Shown: positions 49,842 through 60,204, counted from the stretch's first letter. The stretch is 64,000 bases of DNA from Burkholderiales bacterium (GCA_025927765.1 JAICKU010000011.1:1-64000); one strand, 5' to 3'. The notes: generated from the letters alone by a model not told the origin. Numbers and translations are program-made.

Positions 49842-50366
49842 CTACAGCGCGTCCTTCAGCACGCCGCCGTCGAGCGTCACCATCTGCGGCGTGATCTCGG
49901 CGAAGCGCAGCACCTTGCCGCCGTTGTCGTGCGCGAACGCCTGCGCGTCGGGCTCGTGCGAAAACGTCGCGAGCGTCGGACCCATCGAGCCGGTCTTGCG
50001 GCTGCCGATCACATAGAACGCGGCCTTCGCGTCGATCCAGTGGCCCTGCGGCTTGTCCCACGACGTCGCTCCCATGTCCTGCGTGTACACGGCGACCACG
50101 CGCTTCTGCTGCTCGGGGGCGAGCAGCGTCGACACGAGCTCGACCGTGTCGCAGAAGAAATCCGGCGCGCCCTGGTCGTAGACGATCTGGCCCTTGGGCC
50201 CCGGGAATTCGGACAGCAGCATGCCGTCGAGCGCGCAGGGCGTGTCGGCGGCGATCTCGGTGGGTTGCAGGACGGCATGGTCGGCGCACGCCGCGACGAG
50301 CGCGACGGCCGCGACGAGGATCGCGCGGCGCCACCCGGCGCGCGCGCTGGTGCGATGCGAGTTCAT
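49842..50366 (-). CDS. nosL: nitrous oxide reductase accessory lipoprotein NosL
   Basis: Lipobox-like VAACAD; CALDGMLLSEFPGPKGQI; VYTQDMGATSWDKPQGHWIDAKAAFYVIGS. Confidence 0.93.
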   Translation of the reverse strand: MNSHRTSARAGWRRAILVAAVALVAACADHAVLQPTEIAADTPCALDGMLLSEFPGPKGQIVYDQGAPDFFCDTVELVSTLLAPEQQKRVVAVYTQDMGATSWDKPQGHWIDAKAAFYVIGSRKTGSMGPTLATFSHEPDAQAFAHDNGGKVLRFAEITPQMVTLDGGVLKDAL

Positions 50367-51184
50367 CTGAACCTCCAGGTGGCAAGCCCAAGCGGCACCA
50401 GGATCCACGCGACGAGCGCGGCGGCCTGGACCTGCGGGTTGGCGAGCGAGCGCGGCACGACGGTCGCAAGACCATAGAAGCGCGCCATGTCGGCGAAGCC
50501 GAAGATGTTGACCATGCGGAACGCGTCGGCGGGATTGGCGAGCAGCAGCGCCGGCACCACCGTCGACGGCAGGCGGCTCGAGAACGCGACGAGCAATGCG
50601 AGCAGCACGAGGTCGTACACGAGCACGAAGCCGAACCACGCGACGATCGCCATGCCGCTCGCGCCGATGCGCGTGGCCGCGACGACGGAGATCAGCACCG
50701 AGATGCTGAGGAACGCGAGCCCGAGGCCAACGGCGCTCGCGACGAAGCCGGCGTAGTGGACGAGCGCCACCGCGCCGAAGCGCATTGCGAGCAGCACGCC
50801 GACGATGCTAAAGCCGATGGTCGTCGCGAGCGTGAGCGCAAGGGCCAGGCCCGCGAACTTGCCGAGCAGGAGCTCGCTGCGCGTGATCGGCAGCGACATC
50901 AGCAGCGCGAGCGAGCCGCGCTCGCGTTCGCCGACGATCGCGTCGTAGCCCAGCATCAGCGCGATCAGCGGCACGAGGTAGATCACGAGGCTCACGAGAC
51001 TCGCGATCGTGACGTCGGCGCTTCGGAGGCCCACGCTGCCCTGCTGTGCGGCGCCGAAGTAGGCGATCGCCAGCGCGAACACGGTGAACACCGACGCGAC
51101 CGCGAGCGCCCAGCGATTGCGGATGCGGTCGCGGCATTCCTTCGCCGCGATCGTCATCACGGGACGAAGCTCGAATGCACTCAT
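50363..51184 (-). CDS. nosY: ABC transporter permease NosY
   Basis: AAKECRDRIRNRWALAVASVFTVFALAIAYFGAAQQGSVG; overlaps nosL and nosF. Confidence 0.93.
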   Translation of the reverse strand: MSAFELRPVMTIAAKECRDRIRNRWALAVASVFTVFALAIAYFGAAQQGSVGLRSADVTIASLVSLVIYLVPLIALMLGYDAIVGERERGSLALLMSLPITRSELLLGKFAGLALALTLATTIGFSIVGVLLAMRFGAVALVHYAGFVASAVGLGLAFLSISVLISVVAATRIGASGMAIVAWFGFVLVYDLVLLALLVAFSSRLPSTVVPALLLANPADAFRMVNIFGFADMARFYGLATVVPRSLANPQVQAAALVAWILVPLGLATWRFR

Positions 51185-52098
51185 TGGGCGGCCTTTCGAT
51201 AGCCGAGATAAACGTCCTCGAGCGTGGGCTCCTTCAGCGTCACGTCGAGGAGGCGTTGGCCGAGTCCCGACAAAGCGGCGAGCACGCCGACCTTGGCGCC
51301 GCGCGCGCAGCGGAAACGCGCGCGGCCGTCACGAATGTCGGGCTCGATCGCGAACGGCGTCAGCACCGCGCGAAGGTCCGGCTCCGCGTCGTCGCGCACG
51401 GCGACGTCGAACGCGAGCGGCAGGTCGAGGGCTTCGCGCAGCGCCTGCACGCTGCCGCACGCCTGCAGCTTGCCCGCGCTCATCAGGGCGAGGCGGTCGA
51501 CGCGCTGCTCGACTTCGGAGAGCACGTGCGAGGTGAGCACGATGGTCACGCCGTGGGTGCGCAGTTCATCGAGCGTCGCGTAGAAGTCCGAAACGCCCGA
51601 CGGATCGAGGCCGTGCGTGGGCTCGTCGAGGAACAGGATGCGCGGCTGCCCGAGCAGCGCCTGCGCGAACAGCAGGCGCTGCGCCATGCCCTTCGAGTAC
51701 TGGCGCACCGGCCGCGCCCCCGCGTGGCCGAGGCCCACGCGCGCGAGCAGCGTCGTGCATTGCTTCGCGTCGGCGTTCTTCAGGCGCGCGAAGAAGCGCA
51801 GCGTCTCGAGCCCCGTGAGGTTCGGATAGAGCGACGTCGTTTCCGGCATGTAGCCCACGCGCCTTCGCACGTCGCGAAAGCGCGGGCCCGACACGGCAAT
51901 GCCGTCGATCTTGATCGCGCCCGCGCTCGGCCGTTCGAGGCCGAGCATCATCTTGAAGAGCGTCGTCTTGCCGGCGCCGTTGTGGCCGATCAGGCCCATC
52001 ACCTCGCCGTGCGCGACGGCGAGGTCGACGCCGTCGACGGCGCGCACCGGTCCGTAGTGGCGCGCAACGCCGCGCACCTCAATGCTGTTCGCGTTCAA
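51181..52098 (-). CDS. nosF: copper-type ABC transporter ATPase NosF
   Basis: GLIGHNGAGKTTLFKMMLGLERPSAG; QYSKGMAQRLLFAQALLGQPRILFLDEPTHGLDPSG; start codon uncertain (TTG proposed). Confidence 0.92.
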   Translation of the reverse strand: MNANSIEVRGVARHYGPVRAVDGVDLAVAHGEVMGLIGHNGAGKTTLFKMMLGLERPSAGAIKIDGIAVSGPRFRDVRRRVGYMPETTSLYPNLTGLETLRFFARLKNADAKQCTTLLARVGLGHAGARPVRQYSKGMAQRLLFAQALLGQPRILFLDEPTHGLDPSGVSDFYATLDELRTHGVTIVLTSHVLSEVEQRVDRLALMSAGKLQACGSVQALREALDLPLAFDVAVRDDAEPDLRAVLTPFAIEPDIRDGRARFRCARGAKVGVLAALSGLGQRLLDVTLKEPTLEDVYLGYRKAAQ

Positions 52099-53335
52099 GC
52101 CATCGACTCCAGTCGCGGTGATACGGCGCCATGCGCGGATGCGCGTCGACGATGCTCGGCGCACGCAGGATGGGGAACGCCTGCGTCACCATGCGCAGCG
52201 CCGCGACCGCGGCGCTGCCCATCAGCACGCGTGCCATCGGGTAGCGCCACGTGAGGCGGTCGACGAGATCGTTCGCCTCGTAGCGCACGTCGCCGATGCC
52301 GTCGCCGTCGCCGTCGAAGCCGCCGTAGTTGCTGAAGAAGTTGCCGCCTCCCGTCCCCCACGCCTCGTCGCGCGTCGCGACGTAGCGCACCTGCTCGCGG
52401 TTGTCGATGAAGTCGTTCGAATCGACACGATTGCGATACGAGCCCGCCGCGACGTGCGCGCCGGTGCCGTTGCCGACGACGAGATTGCCGCGGATGGTGT
52501 TGTTCTCGGCGTCGTAGACGAAGAACCCGCGATTGTTGTCGGCGACGACGTTGTTCTCGATCACCGAGTCCTGGATCGTACGCAGCATGATGCCGTGGTC
52601 GGTGTTGTCCCACGCGCGGTTGTCGCGCACGACCTGGTCGCGCACTTCCATCAGGGCCAGGCCGCCGCGGTTGCGCCACACGTCGTTGCGCTCCCACACG
52701 TTGTGCCACGAGTTCATGTAGTGCGTGCCGTAGCGCACGTGATGGATGCGGTTGCCGACGAAGCGTGCGTGATGCGAGATGTCGACGTAGATGCCGTCGC
52801 GCACGAACGAGATGTGGTTGTCCTCGACCTGCGCGCGCTCGCTCGCGTAGAGCTGGATGCCGTTGCCGCGCTGCGCCGACGCGTGGTCGCGCTTGCCGGT
52901 GACGAGGTTGCGCGCGATGCGCGCGTCGTTCGCCTTGTTGAGCCAGATGCCGAACAGCGTGTACGCGAACACGTTGTCGCGGATCGCGATGCGGTCCGAG
53001 CCCGGCTCGACGAAGATGCCGGCGTTCTGCGCAGTGAGATCGTCGCCGCTGTCACGGATAATGAAGCCGGCGATCGTGACGTCGGGCGATTTCACGCGGA
53101 TCACGTCGCCGCGATTGCCGCCATCGAGCGTGGGCCGGCCGACGCCTTCGAGTGTCAGCGGCTTCGCGACGACGAGGTGGACCTCGTATTCGCCCCGCGC
53201 GACGTGCACGGTGTCGCCCGGGGCTGCACGGTCGATCGCCGTCTGGAGGTCGTCGCCGGAGCGCACCGTCCGGTCGGCCGCGTGGGCGCTTGCGAGCGCC
53301 AGCGACGTGGCGAGTGCGAACAGCGCACGGCGCAT
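52079..53335 (-). CDS. nosD: periplasmic copper-binding beta-helix protein NosD
   Basis: Signal peptide, CASH/NosD right-handed beta-helix repeats. Confidence 0.94.
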   Translation of the reverse strand: MRRALFALATSLALASAHAADRTVRSGDDLQTAIDRAAPGDTVHVARGEYEVHLVVAKPLTLEGVGRPTLDGGNRGDVIRVKSPDVTIAGFIIRDSGDDLTAQNAGIFVEPGSDRIAIRDNVFAYTLFGIWLNKANDARIARNLVTGKRDHASAQRGNGIQLYASERAQVEDNHISFVRDGIYVDISHHARFVGNRIHHVRYGTHYMNSWHNVWERNDVWRNRGGLALMEVRDQVVRDNRAWDNTDHGIMLRTIQDSVIENNVVADNNRGFFVYDAENNTIRGNLVVGNGTGAHVAAGSYRNRVDSNDFIDNREQVRYVATRDEAWGTGGGNFFSNYGGFDGDGDGIGDVRYEANDLVDRLTWRYPMARVLMGSAAVAALRMVTQAFPILRAPSIVDAHPRMAPYHRDWSRWLEREQH

Positions 53336-53355
53336 TCGCAGGCGGCGACGGGGCG

Positions 53356-55986
53356 TCAATGCAGCCACCGCAGCACCTCCGTGCGCGCGAGCAGGTCGAG
53401 CATGCCCGCCGAATGCATGGCGCCGAACGCAAGCACGCCTATCAGGAGGTTCTTCGTCGCGACGTACGCGGCGATGTCGGCCGTGGTGCCCGCGCGGAAG
53501 TCGCGCTTCCACCAGCGGCCGTCCTTGATCCACGGCAGGTTCGCGCGCCGGCTCGCGACTTCATACACGCTCCAGCCGATCCACCACGCGATCACGACAG
53601 TCGGACCCACGTGCCCCGTGCCCGACAGCAGCCACAGCACGGTGACGACGACGGCGAGGCCGACACCCGCAGCCTTCAGCGCGTCGTGGTGATCGGCGCG
53701 CCACGGCAGGAGATGGAATTTCGCCTCTTCCCACAGCCAACGCAGAAGCGACGCCGACCGATCGGCGACGCGCAGCGGCACGTCGAGCGACGTGCGCGGC
53801 GTGGCTGCAGCGCGCGGCGGCGCGGCGAGCGAAACGATCGGGATGTAATAGCCGTTGCCGGCGATGCGCGTGAGCGGAATGCCCGCCTTCTCGCGCGCCT
53901 TGCGCTCCTTGGCGAGCGGCGGACACGCGTGCGTGTCGTAGTACAGCACCTGGCAGTCGAGGCACAGCAGGCATTCGCGCTGGTCGATGCGCCCCTGGTC
54001 GTCGATCGCCAGCGACGAGCACCCCTTCCCGCAGGCGTGGCAGCTCGTGCATTCCGCCTTGCGCTTCAGCGCGAAATTGCGAAACGTCGACGGAATGGCG
54101 AGGCCGGCGCCGAGCGGGCACAGGTACTTGCAGAACGGCCGCTCGGACAGCATCGCCCACACGAGGAGCGTCGCGAAGAACAGCGCGTAGGGCCACGAAC
54201 GATGCCATACGCCGACCAGGAACGTCGTCTTGAACGGCTCGACTTCGGCGAGCTTCTCGGCGGTGCCCATCGAATGGAACGACACGGCGAGCAGCAGCGC
54301 GAATACCGCGTACTTCACCCATTTCAGGCGGTCGTGCCAGCGCTTCGGCAACGCGAACTGGAAGCGCGCGAGGCCGAGCTTGCCGGCGAGGCGAAACGCG
54401 ACCTCCTGCAAGCTTCCATACGGGCAGAGCCAGCCGCAGAATAGGCCGCGGCCGACGAAGAACACGCCGGCGATCACGAACCACCAGAACACGAACACGA
54501 ACGGGTCGGAGAGGAAGAGCTCCCAGTGCCATTCGAAGATCAGTGCGTGGAACCACGTGAGCACCTGCGTGATGCTCGGCTGCGCCTTCAGATGGAAGCC
54601 GATGAAGCCCACGCCGAGCACGAGGAACCCATAGCGCGGCCATTCGACCCAGCGCTTGTCGCGGCGCGAGGCCCGGCGCACCAGCCGATCGCGCAGCGCA
54701 TAGGTGACGGACGCCGCACCCAGGATCAGCACCAGTGCCGCGAGGGGGAGCGCCTTCGCCTTCCACACGTCGATCCACGCCGCGTTCTCGACGGCGACGG
54801 CCGGCCGGCCGCCGTCGAGCATGCGCGCGGGCAGCCAGTACTCGCGCTCGAAGTTCACGAACGTCTTCGCGCCGCTCGCGCGGTCGACGCGATTGCCGAG
54901 GAACACCAGCCGCCACGGATACGCGGCGGAGAACGCGTGGTCGTGAACGATGAAGATGCCCGATTCGCGGAGCGCCGGCGCGCCCGCGGCCTCGATGCCG
55001 TACAGGTTGCGGTAGTCGGTGTCGCGGAACGTGAACGTGTCGTGGTCCTGCCGCAGGTGGATGCGGTCGAAGATGCCGCCGCGCACGAACGCCGAGCCCT
55101 TGAACGAGCCGGTGCCGTTCGCGGCGACGAAGATCGCGTGCTCGCCGGGTGCGAGGTCGGCCATGAGCCGCGCGTAGTTGGCGGCGCCGAGAATGCTGCG
55201 GCCGACGTCGGGCGCGACGAGGTCGCCGAAGTACATGTCGATGTACGGCTCGCCGGTCGCCGGCAGCCCGAGCTCGGACGGATGCACGGTGAGCCGCGCG
55301 ACGGCGCCTTCGTCGACGAGCTGCTTCCACGACATGGCCGCGTGGAATGGCGCGAGCTTCGCCGCCGGCCGCGGCTGCGCCTTCACGATGCCCACCTCGC
55401 GCGCGATCGCATACGCGCCCTGCATGATCGTCTGGTTCTCGGCGAGCACGGTCACCGTCGCGCCGCTGATCGCGTCGATCGCGCCGTTGTCGCCGTCGTG
55501 CGCCTTGCCGAGGTGCAGGCGCTCGGACGCGAGGCGGCCGACGAACTGGTGGATGAACTTCGACAGCGCGTCCTCGGGAATGCCGACGAGCAGGATCGGC
55601 TCCGAATGCTTCAGCACCTGCGCGCCCGTGATGTGTCCGCTCGTGTCCATGCCCACGAGCGTGACGAGCGGCTTGCCCGAATAGCCGGGGATGTCGACGA
55701 CGTCGGTCGACAGGAACACGTACCCTACGAGCCGGCGCTTGTCGCCGTGTCCGTCGTACGCCTCGACGTACGGCGGATGGCCCTTCCGCGTGGAAAAGCC
55801 GTCCGCCTCGTGCAATACGTTCCGGCATGCGACGAGCGCGCAAAGATCCGGGGCGGACGCAAGGTCGGCGGGCAGCGCCGCTTCGTACGCGCCACCCCAC
55901 GCGCCGCTCGCGAGGATCGCGAACGGCGCGGCGAGGAGGAAACGCCCGAGGATCAGCCCCCGGGCGCAAACACGACGACCGACCAT
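53356..55986 (-). CDS. nosR: NosR regulatory/electron-transfer membrane protein (FMN-binding, 4Fe-4S)
   Basis: GYVFLSTDVVDIPGYSGKPL; CGWLCPYGSLQEV; CTSCHACGKGC; CLLCLDCQVLYYD. Confidence 0.95.
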   Translation of the reverse strand: MVGRRVCARGLILGRFLLAAPFAILASGAWGGAYEAALPADLASAPDLCALVACRNVLHEADGFSTRKGHPPYVEAYDGHGDKRRLVGYVFLSTDVVDIPGYSGKPLVTLVGMDTSGHITGAQVLKHSEPILLVGIPEDALSKFIHQFVGRLASERLHLGKAHDGDNGAIDAISGATVTVLAENQTIMQGAYAIAREVGIVKAQPRPAAKLAPFHAAMSWKQLVDEGAVARLTVHPSELGLPATGEPYIDMYFGDLVAPDVGRSILGAANYARLMADLAPGEHAIFVAANGTGSFKGSAFVRGGIFDRIHLRQDHDTFTFRDTDYRNLYGIEAAGAPALRESGIFIVHDHAFSAAYPWRLVFLGNRVDRASGAKTFVNFEREYWLPARMLDGGRPAVAVENAAWIDVWKAKALPLAALVLILGAASVTYALRDRLVRRASRRDKRWVEWPRYGFLVLGVGFIGFHLKAQPSITQVLTWFHALIFEWHWELFLSDPFVFVFWWFVIAGVFFVGRGLFCGWLCPYGSLQEVAFRLAGKLGLARFQFALPKRWHDRLKWVKYAVFALLLAVSFHSMGTAEKLAEVEPFKTTFLVGVWHRSWPYALFFATLLVWAMLSERPFCKYLCPLGAGLAIPSTFRNFALKRKAECTSCHACGKGCSSLAIDDQGRIDQRECLLCLDCQVLYYDTHACPPLAKERKAREKAGIPLTRIAGNGYYIPIVSLAAPPRAAATPRTSLDVPLRVADRSASLLRWLWEEAKFHLLPWRADHHDALKAAGVGLAVVVTVLWLLSGTGHVGPTVVIAWWIGWSVYEVASRRANLPWIKDGRWWKRDFRAGTTADIAAYVATKNLLIGVLAFGAMHSAGMLDLLARTEVLRWLH

Positions 55987-55990
55987 CGAA

Positions 55991-57955
55991 TCATGCTTCG
56001 ACGATCATCCGGCCGCGCATCTCGAGGTGCAGCGCATGGCAGAAGTGCGTGCAGTAGTACCAGAACACACCCGGCTTGTCGGCCTTGAACGTGACCGACG
56101 CCGTCTGCTGCGGATTGACGATGAAGTTGATGTCGTAGTGCGACAGCCCGAAGCCGTGCGTCAGGTCCTCGACGGTGTCGTGGTTCGTGAGGATGATCGT
56201 CACCTCGTCGCCCTGCTTCACGCTGAACTGCGGCAGGCTGTACGTCGGCGCCACCGACGCGATGCGCACCGTCACCTTGCGCCCTTCCCGGGCGACGCCC
56301 GACTCCTCGAACTTCTTCACCGCGTGCGGGAAGTCCGACATCGCGTACACCTGCTTCGTCTTCAGGACGTCGCGGCGCACGATGATCGCGTCGTGCGGTT
56401 CCGGATATGCGGTGTGGTCGTGGATCAGCTTCATCTTGTCGCCGCCGATGTCGATCAGCTGCTCGGTCTCGACGTGCAGCGGGCCCACCGGCAGGAAGCG
56501 GTCCTTCGAGAACTTGTTGCCCGAGTTGAAGAACCTGCCGTCGGCCTCCTTGGTCTCGCCCATCGACGAGTAGCCGTGCCCCGGCTGGTAATGGACGTCG
56601 ATGCGATCGACGACCGCCTGCACCGTCTTGTCGCCCTTGTACTGCGCGATCGCCTTGTCGATGTTCCACTTGACGATCTGGCTGTCGAGGAAGAGCGTGG
56701 TGAACGCGTTGCCCTTGCCGTCGAACGCCGTGTGCAGCGGACCGAGACCCACTTCCGGCTCGGCGACCACCGCATCGCGCGGCTCCTTCAATCCACCGTC
56801 GAACCACTTCAGCACGAGCTCGTGCGCGATCACCGTCGTCGTCGGGGACAGCTTGCCCGAGCAGACGAAGTACTTGCCGTCGGGGCTGATGTTGACGCCA
56901 TGCGGGTTCTTCGGTACGGGCACGTAGCAGGTGAGCGCCGTCTTCGGGTCCGCGTTCGCGGCTTGCGTGCCGTCGACGACCGGAATCCCGGAGTCGCCGA
57001 GCGTGAACGTCTTGCCGGCCTTCACGGCGGCCTCGATGCGCGCGACGTTGAAGAACACGCAGGCGTCGCGCTCGGCCGACATCATTTCCTGGAAGACGAG
57101 GCCGTTCTCGGTGTTGTACTGGTTGCACGCGGCGAGCTTGCCGTCGTACGAGGTGGCGCAAAGGTCCATGTTGCCGTCGACCTTCACCTGCCAGCGCGGC
57201 CCCATCGTCTCCGCGTCGACGCAGGTGAAGAGGCACGCATACTTCTTCGCGTCGTCGACGTCCGCCTTCTTCGCCGAGAACGGAATGTGGAACTCGGCGC
57301 CGCAGAACACGCGCGTCGTGTGGTTGACGGCGGCATCGACCGGATCGCGCTTGTCGGTGAAGATGCCGTGGAAGCCCTGCACGTTCGGGATCTCGGTGAT
57401 CCGGTCGCACTCCATGTAATCGCCGCGGATGCGCGCGATGCGGGCGTTCAGCTTGTCGTTGACGAAGAAGTACTTGCCGTCGTACGTGCCGTCGGTGTAC
57501 GAGCCGTGCACGTGGTGCGTGTCGCCGGTGTGGTACCTGAGGCTCCCGTCGGCCTTGCAGCCGAGGATCTTCTTCGACTCGTTGGTGATGCCCCAGCCGA
57601 CCATCGGGTCGACGTTGAACACCGGGATACGCTTGATCGTGCGCCCGGACGGCAGGCCGAAGATGCGCACTTCGCCCGAGTGGCCGCCGCTCGAGATGAT
57701 GTAGTAATCGTCGAGCTGGCCGGGCGGCACCTCGTAGCGCGTCTTCGCGTCGATCGCCGCTGCGGGTGCCGCCGCCTGGTGCTCGCCCGCCGCCTTCGCT
57801 TGCGCCGACTTGCTGTCGGCAGGCGCTTCGCCGCACGCCGCGAGTGCGGCACCGAGTCCGGTGGCGGCGATGCCCGCGCATGCCGTGCCGAGGAAGCTGC
57901 GCCGCGCAACGCTCTCGGGAACGTGCACCGCGCGGTCCTGCTCTCTGGTTTTCAT
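55991..57955 (-). CDS. nosZ: nitrous-oxide reductase NosZ, clade I, Tat-dependent
   Basis: Twin-arginine RRSFLGTACAG; CuA motif GVFWYYCTHFCHALHLEMRGRMIVEA. Confidence 0.97.
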   Translation of the reverse strand: MKTREQDRAVHVPESVARRSFLGTACAGIAATGLGAALAACGEAPADSKSAQAKAAGEHQAAAPAAAIDAKTRYEVPPGQLDDYYIISSGGHSGEVRIFGLPSGRTIKRIPVFNVDPMVGWGITNESKKILGCKADGSLRYHTGDTHHVHGSYTDGTYDGKYFFVNDKLNARIARIRGDYMECDRITEIPNVQGFHGIFTDKRDPVDAAVNHTTRVFCGAEFHIPFSAKKADVDDAKKYACLFTCVDAETMGPRWQVKVDGNMDLCATSYDGKLAACNQYNTENGLVFQEMMSAERDACVFFNVARIEAAVKAGKTFTLGDSGIPVVDGTQAANADPKTALTCYVPVPKNPHGVNISPDGKYFVCSGKLSPTTTVIAHELVLKWFDGGLKEPRDAVVAEPEVGLGPLHTAFDGKGNAFTTLFLDSQIVKWNIDKAIAQYKGDKTVQAVVDRIDVHYQPGHGYSSMGETKEADGRFFNSGNKFSKDRFLPVGPLHVETEQLIDIGGDKMKLIHDHTAYPEPHDAIIVRRDVLKTKQVYAMSDFPHAVKKFEESGVAREGRKVTVRIASVAPTYSLPQFSVKQGDEVTIILTNHDTVEDLTHGFGLSHYDINFIVNPQQTASVTFKADKPGVFWYYCTHFCHALHLEMRGRMIVEA

Positions 57956-58013
57956 CGCTTTCAATGACGCCGTTGGGATGGCGGCATGAAATCACGTCGC
58001 GCGCGTTCGCGCG

Positions 58014-58027
58014 TTGACGGCGGTCAA
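58014..58027. promoter_or_regulatory. putative FNR/DNR-type box upstream of nosZ
   Basis: TTGACGGCGGTCAA (TTGAC-N4-GTCAA), about 60-70 bp upstream of the nosZ ATG. Confidence 0.6.
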
Positions 58028-58076
58028 AGGGACATCGACGTGCGCCGTGTCCCGTGCGGACCGGCGCGGCGACGTT

Positions 58077-59819
58077 TCAGGCCAGCGCGTTCAGCCGTTC
58101 GAGCAGCGCCTTGAGACGCTCCGGATCGTCGACGCGGCGGATGCGATCGACGATCGACGCGCCGGCCGCGATGTTCGTTTGCAGCACGCGATGCTTGACC
58201 GTGAGGAGCTGCGACGGATGCATCGAGAACTCGCGCAGGCCGAGGCCCAGCAGGAGCCGCGTGAGCTCCTGCTCGCCGGCCATCTCGCCGCACACGGCGA
58301 TCGGCCGGCCCGCCTTCGTCGCGCTGCCGATCGCGAGGCCGATCAGCTTCAGCACTGCAGGATGCAGCGGATCGTACAGATGCGACACCGCCTCGTCGGC
58401 GCGATCGACGGCGAGCGTGTACTGGATGAGATCGTTGGTGCCGATCGACAGGAAATCGAGCTTGCGCAGGAACGCGCCGATCGACAGCACGGCGGCAGGG
58501 ATCTCGATCATCCCGCCGATTTTCGTGTCCGGCCTGAACGGCACGCCCTGCTCGGCGAGCGTCGCCTTCGCGCGCTCGATCATCGCGAACGTCTGGTCGA
58601 TCTCCGACACCGACGCGAGCATCGGAATCAGGATGCGCACGTTGCCGTAATGCGAGGCGCGCAGGATCGCGCGGAGCTGCGTCTGGAAGAGCCGCGGTTC
58701 GGCAAGGCAGAAGCGGACCGCGCGAAGCCCGAGCGCCGGATTGGGCGCGACGCGCGTCAACTCGAATTCGTGCGGCTGCTTGTCGGCGCCCAAGTCGAAC
58801 GTGCGGATCGTGACCGGCTTGCCCTGCATGCCCTCGGCGACCTTGCGATACGCCTCGAACTGCTCGTCCTCGGACGGCAGGTCGTTGCGATTGAGGAACA
58901 GGAACTCGGAGCGGAACAGTCCCACGCCTGCCGCGCCGTTGGCGTTCGCCTGGTCGATGTCCTCGGGCAGCTCGATGTTCGCCTCGAGCTCGACGCGAAC
59001 GCCGTCGAGCGTTTCCGCGCGCTTGCTGCGAAGACGCCGCAGTTTCTGCCGCGCGAGCTCGAGCTCGTCCTGGCGCAACCGGTATTCGCCGAGTACCGAG
59101 CGGTCGGGATTGACGATCACGACATGCCGGCCGCCGTCGACGATCAGCATCTCGCCTTCGCGGATCAGCTGCCGCGCGTTGTGCGTCGCGACCACCGCTG
59201 GCACGTTGAGGCTCCGCGCGACGATGGCGGTGTGCGACGTCGCGCCGCCGAGGTCGGTGAGGAACGCGGCGAAGTGGTGATGCTTGAACTGGATCACGTC
59301 GGCGGGCGACAGGTCGTGCGCGACGAGGATCGTCTGCTCCTCCGCCGACGGCGACGGCAGCGTGCCGGGCCGTCCCATCAGCCGCTTCAGCACGCGCTCG
59401 CCCACCTGCACGACGTCGGCCTTGCGCTCGCGCAGGTACGGATCCTCGATCTGGTCGAACTGCTCCACGAGCACGTTCATCTGCAGCGTCAGCGCCCACT
59501 CGGCGTTGCAGCGCTGCTCGACGATGATCCGCTTCGGCGCTTCGGACAGCGTCGGGTCGTTGAGGATCATCCAGTGCACGTCGAGGAACGCGCCGAACTC
59601 GCCGGGCACGTCGCCGCTCGTCAACGCGGTGTGCAGCCCTTCGAGCTCGTGCTGCACCTCGGCGACGGCACTTTCGAAGCGCGCGATCTCGCTTTCGACC
59701 TGCGACTTCGGGATCGTGTAGTGCGCGACTTCCCGCGTCGCATGCGAGACGAGCTGCGCGCGGCCGATCGCAATGCCGCTCGACACGCCGACGCCATGCA
59801 GCGCGAAGCTCACCGTCAT
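58077..59819 (-). CDS. ptsI: phosphoenolpyruvate-protein phosphotransferase (Enzyme I)
   Basis: GGATSHTAIVARSLNVPAVV active-site His region; FLSIGTNDLIQYTLAVDR. Confidence 0.97.
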   Translation of the reverse strand: MTVSFALHGVGVSSGIAIGRAQLVSHATREVAHYTIPKSQVESEIARFESAVAEVQHELEGLHTALTSGDVPGEFGAFLDVHWMILNDPTLSEAPKRIIVEQRCNAEWALTLQMNVLVEQFDQIEDPYLRERKADVVQVGERVLKRLMGRPGTLPSPSAEEQTILVAHDLSPADVIQFKHHHFAAFLTDLGGATSHTAIVARSLNVPAVVATHNARQLIREGEMLIVDGGRHVVIVNPDRSVLGEYRLRQDELELARQKLRRLRSKRAETLDGVRVELEANIELPEDIDQANANGAAGVGLFRSEFLFLNRNDLPSEDEQFEAYRKVAEGMQGKPVTIRTFDLGADKQPHEFELTRVAPNPALGLRAVRFCLAEPRLFQTQLRAILRASHYGNVRILIPMLASVSEIDQTFAMIERAKATLAEQGVPFRPDTKIGGMIEIPAAVLSIGAFLRKLDFLSIGTNDLIQYTLAVDRADEAVSHLYDPLHPAVLKLIGLAIGSATKAGRPIAVCGEMAGEQELTRLLLGLGLREFSMHPSQLLTVKHRVLQTNIAAGASIVDRIRRVDDPERLKALLERLNALA

Positions 59820-59850
59820 CGCGTCACCTCGCGACGCATGCGTTCCGGCA

Positions 59851-60120
59851 CTATCCGCCTTCGCCGAAGCAATCGGCGACGAGCGCGCAGATCGCGTCCA
59901 TCGCCGGCACTTCGTCGGGACCTGCGATCTCGACGGTGATCTTCGAGCCCTTGCCGGCCGCGAGCATCATCACGCCCATGATGCTCTTCGCGTTGACCTT
60001 GCGGCCGTTGCGCTCGACGTGCACGTCGCTGTCGAACTTTGCCGCGAGCTGCGTGAGCTTCGCCGATGCCCGAGCGTGCAACCCGAGCTTGTTGACGATC
60101 TCGATCTCGCGCCGGAGCAT
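59851..60120 (-). CDS. ptsH: phosphocarrier protein HPr
   Basis: NKLGLHARASAKLTQLA; NAKSIMGVMMLAAGKGSKI. Confidence 0.97.
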   Translation of the reverse strand: MLRREIEIVNKLGLHARASAKLTQLAAKFDSDVHVERNGRKVNAKSIMGVMMLAAGKGSKITVEIAGPDEVPAMDAICALVADCFGEGG

Positions 60121-60204
60121 GCTCAGTCGCGAAGGGCCGCCCCGAGCGAGCGGTCCGCCCAGCGGGGGGCGGCGAGCTCTGCGAGCGTGGAGGGCGCTTT
60201 CATT

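Noticed and set aside
52079-53335. Repetitive-looking sequence in nosD considered as a tandem repeat or CRISPR-like array
   Set aside because: Explained by the NosD right-handed beta-helix repeat protein; no regular direct repeats with unique spacers.
53561-55969. 802-aa minus-strand alternative-frame ORF over nosR, plus 55953-57995 over nosZ
   Set aside because: Out-of-frame Arg-rich translations of nosR and nosZ.
54526-57967. Long plus-strand ORFs (54526-56088, 55691-57967) opposite nosR/nosZ
   Set aside because: Antisense shadow ORFs; compositionally biased with no domain signal.
60136-60173. GCCGCCCC...GGGGCGGC inverted repeat between the EIIA gene and ptsH
   Set aside because: Only 8-bp GC-only arms with a 22-nt loop and no U-tract; easily produced by composition.
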